Assembly: GCF_002240415.1 (NCBI RefSeq)
Contig: NZ_CP020028.1
Coordinates: 4,799,501-4,863,500, forward strand
DNA: 64,000 nucleotides
Source: Paenibacillus kribbensis
GTDB lineage: Bacteria; Bacillota; Bacilli; Paenibacillales; Paenibacillaceae
Direction of reading: 5' to 3'
In this document: positions 17,736-28,243 of the stretch, one piece after another
How the letters are laid out: each line of letters begins with the position of its first letter
How positions within the stretch are numbered: position 1 is the stretch's first letter
The notes under the pieces: generated by a model
What the model saw: the letters and a program-made list of their open reading frames with translations, nothing else
What the model was told of the DNA's origin: nothing
Database searches by the model: none
Made by a program: the position numbers and the translations under genes

Positions 17736-18923
17736 ATGGTTGTTTTTGAAGAATCCAGGCGGCTGAAATCCCTGCCGAGAAAGTACATGTCCAAACAAGC
17801 GGAAGCGATTGCCACTTATGAAAAGCAAGGAATTGATATTATTAATCTTGGAAGAGGAAACCCGGATTTGCCTACTCCTCAGCATATTGTGGATCGCTTG
17901 AAAGAGGCCGTTGATATGCAGAGCAACCATGGATACCCACCTTACAATGGAAAAAAGTCTTTAAAACAGGCCATTGTTGCATTCTACAAACGTGAATACG
18001 GCGTGGATCTTGATCCGGATACCGAAATTGCCATTTTTAACGGATCTATTATCGCTGTTGCCGCTCTGCCGCAATGTCTTTTAAATCCGGGCGATACCAT
18101 CATGTTTCCTGAGCCTGCTTTTCCAATGTATTATTCCGCGGTTAAATTAGCCGAGGCCCATCTTTACGGGTTACCCGTGAAGGAAGAAGATGGATTCCTG
18201 CCGGATTATAACGCAATTCCGACGCAAATCGCCAACCGTACAAAATTGTTATTGTTAAATTATCCGAACAATCCGACAGGCGCTGTGGCAACAAGTCATT
18301 TTTTCGCGGAGACCGTTCAGTTTGCCACAAAACACAATATTCCCGTTTTTCATGATATGGCTTACGGATCGATTGGTTTTGACGGGAATAAACCACTTAG
18401 CTTCTTGCAGACGAAAGGGGCTAAAGAAATAGGCGTGGAAGTATACACCATGTCAAAGGCGTACAATATGGCCGGCTGGAGAGTGGCGTTTGCCGTTGGA
18501 AATCCATCCATTATCGCAGGCGTGAATCGCTTTGTTGAACATGCTTACGGAAACGTGTTCGGAGCGGTTCAGGATGCCGCAGCTGCCGCCTTAACAACCG
18601 ACCAGGACTGCGTCCGCCAACTCACGGTTATATATAACCAAAGAAGAGATACATTAGTAAACGGACTGAACAAAATCGGCTGGCATGTAAGGCCTTCCGC
18701 AGGCACCTTTTTCGTATGGGCGAAAGTCCCGGAGGGGTATAGCTCAGAGCAGTTTTCCGCTCTTTTATTGGACAAAGCTCATGTTGCCGTTATTCCGGGT
18801 GAAGCGTTTGGTGAGCACGGCGCCGGATATGTTCGCATTAGCTTGGTTAGTTCGGAAGAAAGATTGCTGGAAGCCGTGCAACGGATTAAAGACGCCAATA
18901 TTTTAAAATATCAGAAAGTATAA
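17736..18923 (+). CDS. PLP-dependent class I/II aminotransferase
   Basis: 395-residue fold-type I aminotransferase. INLGRGNPDLPTP, NYPNNPTGAVA, and the lysine site YTMSKAYNMAGWRVAFAVG (Schiff-base Lys in the SKAYN motif) are all seen, as is the C-terminal Arg region GYVRISLV. The start is set at the ATG at 17736 after AAAGGA; a TTG at 17703 is an alternative. It is closest in appearance to methionine-type transaminases (YbdL, MtnE). With the dehydrogenase before it, it would turn an amino acid into a 2-oxoacid and then a 2-hydroxyacid. The amino acid is unknown; a sulfur amino acid would fit the neighbours. Confidence 0.88.
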   Translation: MVVFEESRRLKSLPRKYMSKQAEAIATYEKQGIDIINLGRGNPDLPTPQHIVDRLKEAVDMQSNHGYPPYNGKKSLKQAIVAFYKREYGVDLDPDTEIAIFNGSIIAVAALPQCLLNPGDTIMFPEPAFPMYYSAVKLAEAHLYGLPVKEEDGFLPDYNAIPTQIANRTKLLLLNYPNNPTGAVATSHFFAETVQFATKHNIPVFHDMAYGSIGFDGNKPLSFLQTKGAKEIGVEVYTMSKAYNMAGWRVAFAVGNPSIIAGVNRFVEHAYGNVFGAVQDAAAAALTTDQDCVRQLTVIYNQRRDTLVNGLNKIGWHVRPSAGTFFVWAKVPEGYSSEQFSALLLDKAHVAVIPGEAFGEHGAGYVRISLVSSEERLLEAVQRIKDANILKYQKV

Positions 18924-18945
18924 AGCCTTACCTTCACACCGCCAG

Positions 18946-19782
18946 TTACTTCGAAATATCCAAAAAGCCCTCTCCGAATACATCCCGCACGTCATGAATC
19001 GTGATAAATGCTGCGGTGTCGACGGCTTTTACAATCTTTTTAAGCGCCGACACCTCTTGCTTGCTAATGACGATATACAGAACTTCCTTCGGGTTTTTGG
19101 TGTAATATCCGTGGCCCGACAGGACGGTAACTCCACGGTCCATTTGCGTAACGACCATCTCTGCAATTTTGTCTTGATGCTCGGAGATAATCATGACCGC
19201 CTTTTTAGGGTTTAGCCCCTCAATCATGAAATCCATAACCTTGGTACCCACGTACAGGATCACGATGGTCAGCATCAATTTTTCCGGACCAATAATAAAA
19301 TAGGAAGAGAACGCTACGATCAAATCAAAAAACAACAAAGCATAGCTGATATTCCAATCCAAATATTTGTTGGCAATCCGCGCCAGAATGACCGTTCCGG
19401 CCGTTGTGCCCCCTACCCGCACGATTAAGCCTATCCCGATTCCGACCAAAACTCCGGCAAACACGGCATTAATCGTCGGCTCATGTGAATCAATCCGCCA
19501 GTCAGCCGTTAAATGCAAAAACAATGAGTTAAATGCAACCGCAATGACGGTGTATAACGTTGTTCTCGCATCCAGAAACTTATATCCGATAATCAACAAC
19601 AGACCATTGATCACCAGATTGACGACCGAGGGAGACCAGTGAAACAGGTAGTACAAAATAATCGTAACCCCTACAACGCCCCCTTCGCCAAACTCATTCG
19701 GGATAACATACAGATTAACAGCCAGCGCGAAAAAAAAGGCGCCTACAATAATAAATGCGATATCCGCAAGTCTCTTTTTCAT
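18946..19782 (-). CDS. YitT family membrane protein
   Basis: 278-residue protein with about five or six N-terminal membrane helices (DIAFIIVGAFFFALAVNLYV onward) and a C-terminal soluble DUF2179-type domain (VMIISEHQDKIAEMVV, GYYTKNPKEVLYIVI). Firmicutes carry several paralogues; their transport role is not established. It is convergent with the aminotransferase (22 bases apart) and has no visible functional link to it. Confidence 0.9.
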   Translation of the reverse strand: MKKRLADIAFIIVGAFFFALAVNLYVIPNEFGEGGVVGVTIILYYLFHWSPSVVNLVINGLLLIIGYKFLDARTTLYTVIAVAFNSLFLHLTADWRIDSHEPTINAVFAGVLVGIGIGLIVRVGGTTAGTVILARIANKYLDWNISYALLFFDLIVAFSSYFIIGPEKLMLTIVILYVGTKVMDFMIEGLNPKKAVMIISEHQDKIAEMVVTQMDRGVTVLSGHGYYTKNPKEVLYIVISKQEVSALKKIVKAVDTAAFITIHDVRDVFGEGFLDISK

Positions 19783-20320
19783 ATATGCTCTAATCCTCTC
19801 TCAAACATTTCATCACTGATTAGCCAGATCGATTGGCTGACGCTTGCAGTCAAAATACGCTTACAACCAGTTCATGGTATCTACTTACAAACCTAAAGTC
19901 AATATAACTTTGACACTTTAATTCGCCACCAAACTGCCTTAATCCCGAATTCAAGATTTTGCAAAATTCGATTCCTGACGGTCCACAACACAAAATATAG
20001 ACTGAACCCAGCCAGTTCGATAAAAAAAACACAATCCCGACTACTAAACTAAGAAACGGGCCTCTAGCCCTTGTTTTCGATCTAGGCACATCCTCCCTCA
20101 AAATGACCATCCTCCTAATGCACATTTTGGACACATACGACCATCTTCCTGTTTTATGTCAAAAGCATTTTACTTTGAAAAAATGCGGTTATAATGATTG
20201 CAACTTAACCAAGCAACCTACATGGCATTACGACATCAAGTACATACAAATAGTCCTATACAGATGTCCTAAGCAACTCAAGCTGGATTTGACAAAATGG
20301 AATTGGAGGAACAACCTAAC
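19783..20320. other. Intergenic region, no supported gene
   Basis: 538 AT-rich bases between YitT and the 50-codon gene. A TTTTAC, 16-base spacer and TATAAT at about 20169-20196 could be the promoter for the small gene. Reading frames on both strands here lack ribosome sites and resemble nothing, so I call none. Confidence 0.5.
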
Positions 20321-20473
20321 ATGAATACAATGAACTTAACTGTACACACCCTGATGCCCTTTCACCACCAATACCAACGCGCCAACGCTGTGAATATGCA
20401 GAAGAAAGAAGATAGCTCGGAGAAGAAGCTCAGCTTTCAGGACATTTTGAATGAGAAAATGGGTAAAAAATAA
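20321..20473 (+). CDS. Small protein, 50 aa, unknown function
   Basis: ATG preceded by TTGGAGGAACAACCTAAC with a strong GGAGGA site; 50 codons, followed directly by a strong terminator. The product ends in a charged tail, KKLSFQDILNEKMGKK, a helix with an FQDIL core that recalls short motifs in flagellar-associated small proteins. That resemblance is too weak for a call. It has His-rich MPFHHQYQ in the middle and no membrane segment. The strong initiation site and dedicated terminator argue that it is a real gene. Confidence 0.65.
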   Translation: MNTMNLTVHTLMPFHHQYQRANAVNMQKKEDSSEKKLSFQDILNEKMGKK

Positions 20474-20482
20474 AATAAGCTC

Positions 20483-20530
20483 AAAAGCCGTGTTTCCCTA
20501 CATCGTCTGTAGAGAAAACACGGCTTTTTT
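20483..20530 (+). terminator. Bidirectional terminator between the 50-aa gene and thiC
   Basis: The AAAGCCGTGTTT / AAACACGGCTTT stem with an inner CTACA/TGTAG pairing is flanked by A-runs and T-runs. It serves both convergent genes. Confidence 0.9.
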
Positions 20531-20553
20531 AGGGTTATTGACTTATTTTCAAC

Positions 20554-22443
<1,890 letters not shown>

Positions 22444-22534
22444 CTAACGAAGAGCTATCCAAAAGTACACACACAGAATAATATATTCCATGCGCCTTCT
22501 TAGGCAGCAGCTACGTATACATTTCAATGGCCGA

Positions 22535-22635
22535 TTACTTCCCTACGCTGGTATGATCCAGATCAGGTGCAAAGGGTCCGGAATCTTGCACGATTCCATC
22601 TCAGCCCGGCATTACAGGCTCCCCCAGTAACTGTG
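22535..22635 (-). ncRNA. TPP riboswitch (THI element)
   Basis: On the minus strand GGGGGAGCC, GGCTGAGATGG, GACCCTTTGCACCTGATC and TGGATCATACCAGCGTAGGG occur in the order of the THI-box aptamer. TPP binding should favour the terminator at 22412-22442 and switch thiC off. Confidence 0.95.
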
Positions 22636-22731
22636 ATACTTCAATTTGCATGAGGCGGCGATAACAGACATCCCGCCATCCTCATCAGATTACTTTAAAA
22701 TTATTGCTTTGGCAACCCTTCTCTGGTCCTG

Positions 22732-23475
22732 TTACGGGAGCATAAGCCCCATTTCCTTCGCAGCTTCGATCAAAATCGGGGCAAAATCATGCAGCGTCTC
22801 AGGTGCAAGTCGGCTGACCGGACCGGATACAGACAAGGCCGCAGCGACCTGTCCCTTCCGGTTCACCACAGGCGCTGCCACAGCGGCTGCACCTGGCTCC
22901 CGTTCTTCATAGCTGGTTGCATACCCCTTCTCACGAATGTCCTGCAGCTGTGCTTTATAGACCTCCGGGTCTACCGAGGACGGCCATTCATCCCCCCTTA
23001 GCAGGGTTTCCAGCTCCTGTGGCGGCATAAAGGCCGCCAGCACCTTGCTGGAAGCCCCCACAGCCAGCGGCATACGCGCACCCACAGGCGCAACGCGGCG
23101 GATGGGCTGGTTGCTCTGAACGGCCTGAATGCGAATACGCATGCTGCCGTCCCGCAAGTATAAGCTGACCGTCTCACCCAGACGGTCACGCAACCCTTCC
23201 ATCGCAGGCTGCAGCAGCACTGCCGGCTCGTCGCTTTGTGACAAATGGGTAGACAGCTCCCATATGCGGAAGCCGAGCCGGTATTTTTCGGTTGCGGAAT
23301 TTCGAACGACAAAGCCACGATCCTCAAGCGTTGTCAGCAGCCGGTGAACCGTGCTTTTATGTAGTCCAATTTTGGAGGCAATCTCCGTCAGACCAAGATC
23401 CGAGTCTGCGGTAAAACACAGCAATATATCAAGTGCACGCTCCACAGCGCGAACGGTTAATTTACGGTCTTCCAT
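22732..23475 (-). CDS. IclR family transcriptional regulator
   Basis: 247-residue regulator with an N-terminal winged HTH (LTEIASKIGLHKSTVHRLLTTL) and a C-terminal IclR effector domain (residues about 80-245, ending MGLMLP). The start at 23475 follows AAGGGGAGCGG. IclR proteins control catabolic genes by binding small acids. It diverges from the alpha/beta hydrolase at 23773 across a 297-base gap, a possible but unproven target. I saw no clear palindrome in the gap. Confidence 0.9.
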   Translation of the reverse strand: MEDRKLTVRAVERALDILLCFTADSDLGLTEIASKIGLHKSTVHRLLTTLEDRGFVVRNSATEKYRLGFRIWELSTHLSQSDEPAVLLQPAMEGLRDRLGETVSLYLRDGSMRIRIQAVQSNQPIRRVAPVGARMPLAVGASSKVLAAFMPPQELETLLRGDEWPSSVDPEVYKAQLQDIREKGYATSYEEREPGAAAVAAPVVNRKGQVAAALSVSGPVSRLAPETLHDFAPILIEAAKEMGLMLP

Positions 23476-23772
23476 CGTGAACCGCTCCCCTTGTATCCAT
23501 TTTCGTTTCACACCATGAAACATGGTTACATAAATTATATAGAATACTCGCGGCTACTGTAAACCGATGTTTTTGTGACAGCTATATTACAGAAAAAGAA
23601 CAAACATCGACAATTCTTTGCATCATTTTTACTTTTCCGGTGCAGGCGTTGACTTTGGATAATCACCATCATACGATAATAGGTATCAAGTGGACATACA
23701 CTATCATTTTCAAGTGAATTTGTACCTAAATTCCATAGCATGAAGTTCAATTTTTTATAAGGAGGCTCTTAC

Positions 23773-24810
23773 ATGATTTCGACATCCCAGCGCAGTTCTC
23801 AGCTACAAACCGCTGTTCAGGAGCCGTCCATCCCACTGATTAATCCCCGTATGCTGCGGTTCAAGCACATTGTGATTGCGCTGCTGCTATCGGTCGTATT
23901 TTTTCTGTTGTTTTGTTTTATCGCTCTGCACGCCTACATTGCATGGGTTCTCACCAATCCGACGGTAGCACCGCTGTACTCCAACCCGATGCAGGCGAAG
24001 GGAATGGCCTATGAGGAAGTCAGCTTCCCCGCCAAGGACGGCAGCCGCATGGTGCAAGGCTGGTATATCCCGGCGGATCAATCGCGGAAAACGATTATTT
24101 TCAGCCATGGATATGGGGCCAACCGCGAAGAAAGCTGGATTCCCATGTATGATCTGGCGCATTATGCCCATAGTCTGAACTTTAATGTGGTTATGTTTGA
24201 CTACGGTTTCGCGTCCCAAAACAGCAAGGCGGTCGCGACCGGAGGGAAAGCGGAATCCCAGCAGCTTCTAGGGGCGATCCAGCTTGCGAAGCAACGCGGC
24301 TCGTCGGAGATTATCGTATGGGGCTTCTCGATGGGGGCAGGAACCGCCCTGCAGGCAGGTTTGCAAACCAAGGATGTGGACGCGATGATTTTGGACAGCA
24401 CCTTCCTGCTGGAGCCGGATACACTGTACCATAACATTCATAATCAAATTGATTTGCCACGCCATCCGTCTTTGGAAATTCTGGAATTGCTGTTTCCAGT
24501 TTTGAACGGCACCAGCCTGCATCAGATTCCATATCAGGAGGTCAAAAAGGAAAACTATCCGTTCCCGATCATGTTTGTGCATGGTACACAGGATGAAAAA
24601 GCGCCTTATCCCATTGCGGAAAAGCTTGCTGCCAATCAGACCAATCCGCTTTCCAGCGTGTGGATTGTCAAAAACGGACTGCATGAGCTGATTTTCAGAG
24701 AGCATCCGCGTGAATACTTGCGGCGGGTATCGACGTTTTTGAGCAGCGTACAGGAGCTGGAGGACAAAAAAACTATCGCTAGTGCGAATAAGCAAACGAC
24801 TGCGAAGTAA
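23773..24810 (+). CDS. Membrane-anchored alpha/beta hydrolase
   Basis: 345 residues: a cytoplasmic N-terminus, one membrane helix (IVIALLLSVVFFLLFCFIAL, about residues 32-51) and an alpha/beta hydrolase domain. FSHGYGANRE gives the oxyanion region, WGFSMGAGTA the Ser nucleophile, FVHGTQDEKAP the Asp and NGLHELIF the His. ATAAGGAGG precedes the ATG. It resembles the broad YqkD/FrsA-like group of hydrolases; the substrate is unknown. Confidence 0.85.
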   Translation: MISTSQRSSQLQTAVQEPSIPLINPRMLRFKHIVIALLLSVVFFLLFCFIALHAYIAWVLTNPTVAPLYSNPMQAKGMAYEEVSFPAKDGSRMVQGWYIPADQSRKTIIFSHGYGANREESWIPMYDLAHYAHSLNFNVVMFDYGFASQNSKAVATGGKAESQQLLGAIQLAKQRGSSEIIVWGFSMGAGTALQAGLQTKDVDAMILDSTFLLEPDTLYHNIHNQIDLPRHPSLEILELLFPVLNGTSLHQIPYQEVKKENYPFPIMFVHGTQDEKAPYPIAEKLAANQTNPLSSVWIVKNGLHELIFREHPREYLRRVSTFLSSVQELEDKKTIASANKQTTAK

Positions 24811-24849
24811 TACAATGAATTTTTTAAGCTATATTATCCACAGCTTGAG

Positions 24850-24899
24850 GAAGCCCGATTATGGACATTTAACTCGTGTCAAGTCAGGCTTCTTTTTTT
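24850..24899 (+). terminator. Putative terminator after the alpha/beta hydrolase gene
   Basis: GAAGCCcGA / TCaGGCTTC with one mismatch and a long loop is followed by TTTTTTT. Confidence 0.55.
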
Positions 24900-24960
24900 G
24901 CGTCCTAATGGCAATTTATCATTCTGTATGACATGTGTATCTGATGGAGAGAGTTTGTAG

Positions 24961-24990
24961 ACATATTCCCGACGAGACGGCGAATATACT
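24961..24990 (+). promoter_or_regulatory. Possible mother-cell (sigma-E-like) promoter
   Basis: ACATATT, a 15-base spacer and AATATACT resemble the sigma-E pattern (ATATT and CATAnAnT), 76 bases before the long superoxide dismutase gene. No good TTGACA/TATAAT pair is seen in the same stretch. This is a pattern match only. Confidence 0.35.
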
Positions 24991-25065
24991 GGGTACGTAT
25001 GCATCCGGGGCAGATTCTTTCTCCAACCCGGGTAGCCATAGTGGGATACGGGAGGTAAAAGAACA

Positions 25066-26430
25066 ATGCTGAGTACTTATGGATCTTTTCTGCCCTTGCG
25101 CGTGCTGGAGGAAATCCGGCATTGGAAGCAGCAGGAAAGTTGGCATGTGGAAGTGATTAAGTCCGCTACCGAGGGACTTGAGCCTGCATATGTGCAGCTG
25201 CTCGATGATTGGCGAACCGTATTTGAACAGACCGAACGGGCTGCTGTAGAACTGCTTGAAGAGCAGCGGAGCGCCCTCGATCCGGCAACTCAGGCGTGGC
25301 AGGACCCAGAAGCGCAGAAATCGGCTGCTCCAGAAGCACACACACACGAACTGGCTGAATATTCAGGACAGCCGAGGGAATGGGGTGAGGCGTCGTCATC
25401 TGGAAAGGTGTCATTGCCAGAGACTGTCTCGCAAGATCTGCATCGCCGGCTGGACGGATTGCTGCAAACTGCAAACCGTCAGTCACAGGAATATGTTCGC
25501 CAGCTTGGCCTGCTGGGCGAGCACAGTCTTGCATTACGACAGCAGCCCAGATCCGCCGGAATTGTGCTGCACGCGGCCCATGAAAGCCAATATTTCCTGA
25601 TCTCGACCACCCCCTTTCAAGAGCCTGGCTCCATCGAACGGGCTGCCGGATTGTATCATGTGGCAGTAGAGGGTGAGCACTACCCTGAGGATACGTTTCG
25701 AGAGCGACAGGCGGGCATACGGGGAGAAGGTAACTGGGCGTCCATGGGCGTTCAGTCCGGTCAGACGCAGCCCGCGGCGACCGAAAAAGCTTCCCCCGGT
25801 CGTGCGGTTCCGATCGGGGGGCATCGCTTGCCGCCGCTCCCCTACCCCTACAACGCGCTTGAGCCGTACATTGATGAAAAGACGATGCGTATTCACCATG
25901 ACAAGCATCATTTGAGCTATGTGAATGATTTGAATAAAGCGGAGAAGAAGCTGGAAGAGGCCCGGAAAACAGGTGATTTTGATCTCGTAAAGCACTGGGA
26001 ACGGGAGCTGGCATTTAACGGTGGCGGTCATTATCTGCACACTCTTTTTTGGACGATTATGAGTCCACAAGGTGGGGGGAAACCAAGCGGACCGCTGGCT
26101 GAGCAGATCAAAAAGGATTTTGGCAGCTTCGAGGCATTCAAGAAGCATTTCAGTGCGGCAGCCGAGAAGGTTGAAGGAGGCGGCTGGGCGATTCTGGTGT
26201 GGAGTCCACGCGCAGGACGGCTTGAAATTTTGCAGTCTGAAAAGCACCAAAACCTGACCCAGTGGGAATCCATTCCGCTACTGGCGATTGACGTATGGGA
26301 ACACGCCTATTACTTAAAGCATCAGAACGAGCGCAACAAATACATCGAAGACTGGTGGCATGTCGTGAACTGGCCTGAGGTGGAGGCGCGCTACGCTCAA
26401 GCCTCCAAGCTGAGATGGCAGCCCTTCTAA
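25066..26430 (+). CDS. Fe/Mn superoxide dismutase with long helical N-terminal extension
   Basis: 454 residues, about twice the normal length. Residues about 253-454 are a complete Fe/Mn superoxide dismutase with ligands His277, His325, Asp409 and His413 (DVWEHAYY). Residues 1-180 form a predicted helical region (VLEEIRHWKQQESWHVEVIK; HRRLDGLLQTANRQSQEYVR) that resembles DUF2935-type spore-associated bundles. Residues 185-250 look like a loose linker. There is no signal peptide. A second, normal-length sodA lies at 32598. Bacillus SodF also has an N-terminal extension. Possible spore-coat role, inferred. Confidence 0.9.
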   Translation: MLSTYGSFLPLRVLEEIRHWKQQESWHVEVIKSATEGLEPAYVQLLDDWRTVFEQTERAAVELLEEQRSALDPATQAWQDPEAQKSAAPEAHTHELAEYSGQPREWGEASSSGKVSLPETVSQDLHRRLDGLLQTANRQSQEYVRQLGLLGEHSLALRQQPRSAGIVLHAAHESQYFLISTTPFQEPGSIERAAGLYHVAVEGEHYPEDTFRERQAGIRGEGNWASMGVQSGQTQPAATEKASPGRAVPIGGHRLPPLPYPYNALEPYIDEKTMRIHHDKHHLSYVNDLNKAEKKLEEARKTGDFDLVKHWERELAFNGGGHYLHTLFWTIMSPQGGGKPSGPLAEQIKKDFGSFEAFKKHFSAAAEKVEGGGWAILVWSPRAGRLEILQSEKHQNLTQWESIPLLAIDVWEHAYYLKHQNERNKYIEDWWHVVNWPEVEARYAQASKLRWQPF

Positions 26431-26448
26431 GCCAAAGTGGCATGTGGG

Positions 26449-26535
26449 CTAAGTGCCATATGACTAAGTTCCATGTAAGCCAGTGAGCTAAGTTTCATGT
26501 AAGCTAGGGAGCTAAGTTTCATGTAAGCTAGGGAG
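26449..26535. repeat. 24-base tandem repeat, three copies plus a partial
   Basis: Units at 26464-26487, 26488-26511 and 26512-26535 begin CTAAGTTYCATGTAAGCYAG; the last two are identical and the first differs at three positions. A degraded partial precedes them at 26449. The repeats fill the gap between two convergent stops and replace a normal terminator. There are no spacers, so it is not CRISPR. Confidence 0.85.
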
Positions 26536-26552
26536 CTAAATTCAGCTCTACA

Positions 26553-27398
26553 CTATACTTGTGAGTCGTATCGCTCCCTAAGAGCAGCCATTTGCTCTGC
26601 CAATCCCTGCGGCTGCGCTAGCGAGCCATCGACAGACAAAATCGTAGCCCGGCTTTCGATCACCCGGCGCAGAGATGCCGTATAGGCCTCAACAGATGGC
26701 ACCCCAGCCAGCTCTGCCAGGCTGCCCATCGTTGCCGGATTTACCAGTGGATAATCCGGCTGCGGCGCCCCCGCCGGCGTATCTCCGGCTGCCGCCGCAT
26801 AAAACTGCTGCACCGCCTGGGCACGCTCTGCACCACTGCCCTCAATCATCACGAAAGCCGTGATGATATACGCCTTGGCTTGACGCCGCTGCGCAATGCC
26901 GCAAAACTTGCGGCCTCGGACGCTGACATCGTAATCACCGGGACAGAAGGACCCGGTGATTTCCCCGGTCTGCGCCTCGGCAGACCACGGGGCCAGCGCA
27001 TCGGCAATCAGCCCCGCCATGAGGCGGAAATCCTCATTCAGGCTAATCGCCCGCTGCGGATTCGGCAGGATCAGGGACAGGTTCAGTACCCCCCTGTCCA
27101 GCATGACGGCTGCTCCGCCCGAGGGACGCACGCATACTGAGGTTCCCGCGCTGCGCACGCGCTCCATCGCCTGCGGCGCGTATGGAAGCCTGCGGTCCCG
27201 GTGACCGATGACCAGCGCAGCCGGATGCCGCCACAGATGCAAAACAGGTGCAGCTCCCTTACCGACTTGCCGACAGGCCAGCTCCTCCCAGGCCAGCGGA
27301 GACAAGACGTCCATTCGGGTATCGGTCAGCGGCGCTTCATACCATTGCAAATTAGGCAAAGCTGTTGTTTTTTCTGCTGAGCTATGTACGTTCTCCAT
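26553..27398 (-). CDS. lipL: Octanoyl-[GcvH]:protein N-octanoyltransferase
   Basis: 281-residue member of the lipoate/biotin protein ligase fold. The segment GSFCPGDYDVSVRGRKFCGI carries the Cys of the LipL amidotransferase group, which moves octanoate from GcvH to the E2 subunits of lipoate-dependent dehydrogenases. RPSGGAAVMLDRGVLNLSL gives the substrate loop. The gene is notably GC-rich compared with its neighbours. It is transcribed alone, convergent with the long superoxide dismutase. An LplA-type ligase is the alternative, less likely because of the Cys motif. Confidence 0.8.
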   Translation of the reverse strand: MENVHSSAEKTTALPNLQWYEAPLTDTRMDVLSPLAWEELACRQVGKGAAPVLHLWRHPAALVIGHRDRRLPYAPQAMERVRSAGTSVCVRPSGGAAVMLDRGVLNLSLILPNPQRAISLNEDFRLMAGLIADALAPWSAEAQTGEITGSFCPGDYDVSVRGRKFCGIAQRRQAKAYIITAFVMIEGSGAERAQAVQQFYAAAAGDTPAGAPQPDYPLVNPATMGSLAELAGVPSVEAYTASLRRVIESRATILSVDGSLAQPQGLAEQMAALRERYDSQV

Positions 27399-27527
27399 AT
27401 GGTATCCCCTATCTTAAAATCACTGTTATGCATAGGCTAATCGTAAATGTTAAGGCAGCTATGCTGCGCTGTTGAATGTTGTATCCGTCCATCCGTCTAT
27501 TCCTATGTTAGCAAAAAGAGTGTTAGC

Positions 27528-27567
27528 AAAAAAGGGTGGCTACGCCTATGCGTAAACCACCCTTTTT
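27528..27567 (-). terminator. Terminator after folE
   Basis: AAAAAGGGTGG / CCACCCTTTTT forms a perfect 11-base stem with a 17-base loop and T-runs in both directions. Confidence 0.85.
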
Positions 27568-27595
27568 CATCACATAACCGTCAAGCCGTTTTCGA

Positions 27596-28189
27596 TCATT
27601 CCTTGATCAGGGACAGGAATTCGGCGCGTTGTGCCGCATCATCACGGAACGAGCCGCGTACCGCAGACGTTACCGTTTTACTGCCAGGCTTTTTGACACC
27701 CCTTGCACACATACATAAGTGTTCGCCTTCCACGACCACCATAACTCCGTGAGGAGAAACCGCTTCATTCAGAATATCCGCGATCTGTGATGTAATCCGC
27801 TCCTGCACCTGCAATCGGCGGGTCACAGCCTCCACCAGACGGGCAAGCTTGCTCAATCCTACAATTTTGCCGCTAGGTACATAGCCGATATGCACTTTTC
27901 CGAAGAAAGGGGCCATATGGTGCTCACACTGGCTGTAATAGACGATGTCCTTCACAATCACAAGCTCCTCGTGATTCTCGTCGAATGTCACACCCAGCGC
28001 ATCCCGGGGATCAACCTCATAACCCGCAAATATTTCCTCATACATGCGCGCTACGCGTGCCGGTGTTTCCAACAGTCCTTCACGCTTGGGGTCCTCACCG
28101 ATCAGTTGTAAAATCTGCTCCACATGGTACTCGATTTTATCCCGGTTATCCGCAGCTTTGCGGTTAATATAATCTTTTACGCCAGCCAC
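27596..28189 (-). CDS. folE: GTP cyclohydrolase I
   Basis: 197-residue FolE, first step of folate synthesis from GTP. Zinc and active-site motifs [20 protein letters not shown] and [12 protein letters not shown] are intact. The start is a GTG after GAGGAGG. It is probably co-transcribed with yneF upstream (54 bases). Confidence 0.96.
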   Translation of the reverse strand: MAGVKDYINRKAADNRDKIEYHVEQILQLIGEDPKREGLLETPARVARMYEEIFAGYEVDPRDALGVTFDENHEELVIVKDIVYYSQCEHHMAPFFGKVHIGYVPSGKIVGLSKLARLVEAVTRRLQVQERITSQIADILNEAVSPHGVMVVVEGEHLCMCARGVKKPGSKTVTSAVRGSFRDDAAQRAEFLSLIKE

Positions 28190-28243
28190 AGTAATCCTCC
28201 TCTATGCAGCAACCTCATGCGACATCCGTGCTCACGTTGCTCA

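Noticed and set aside
19850..20134. 94-codon minus-strand reading frame near the YitT gene
   Set aside because: No ribosome site and no conserved pattern; treated as non-coding.
25166..26014. Minus-strand reading frame (282 codons) opposite the long superoxide dismutase
   Set aside because: Shadow of the dismutase; low-complexity, no start signals.
26449..26535. CRISPR array
   Set aside because: Units are directly tandem without spacers and there are no cas genes.
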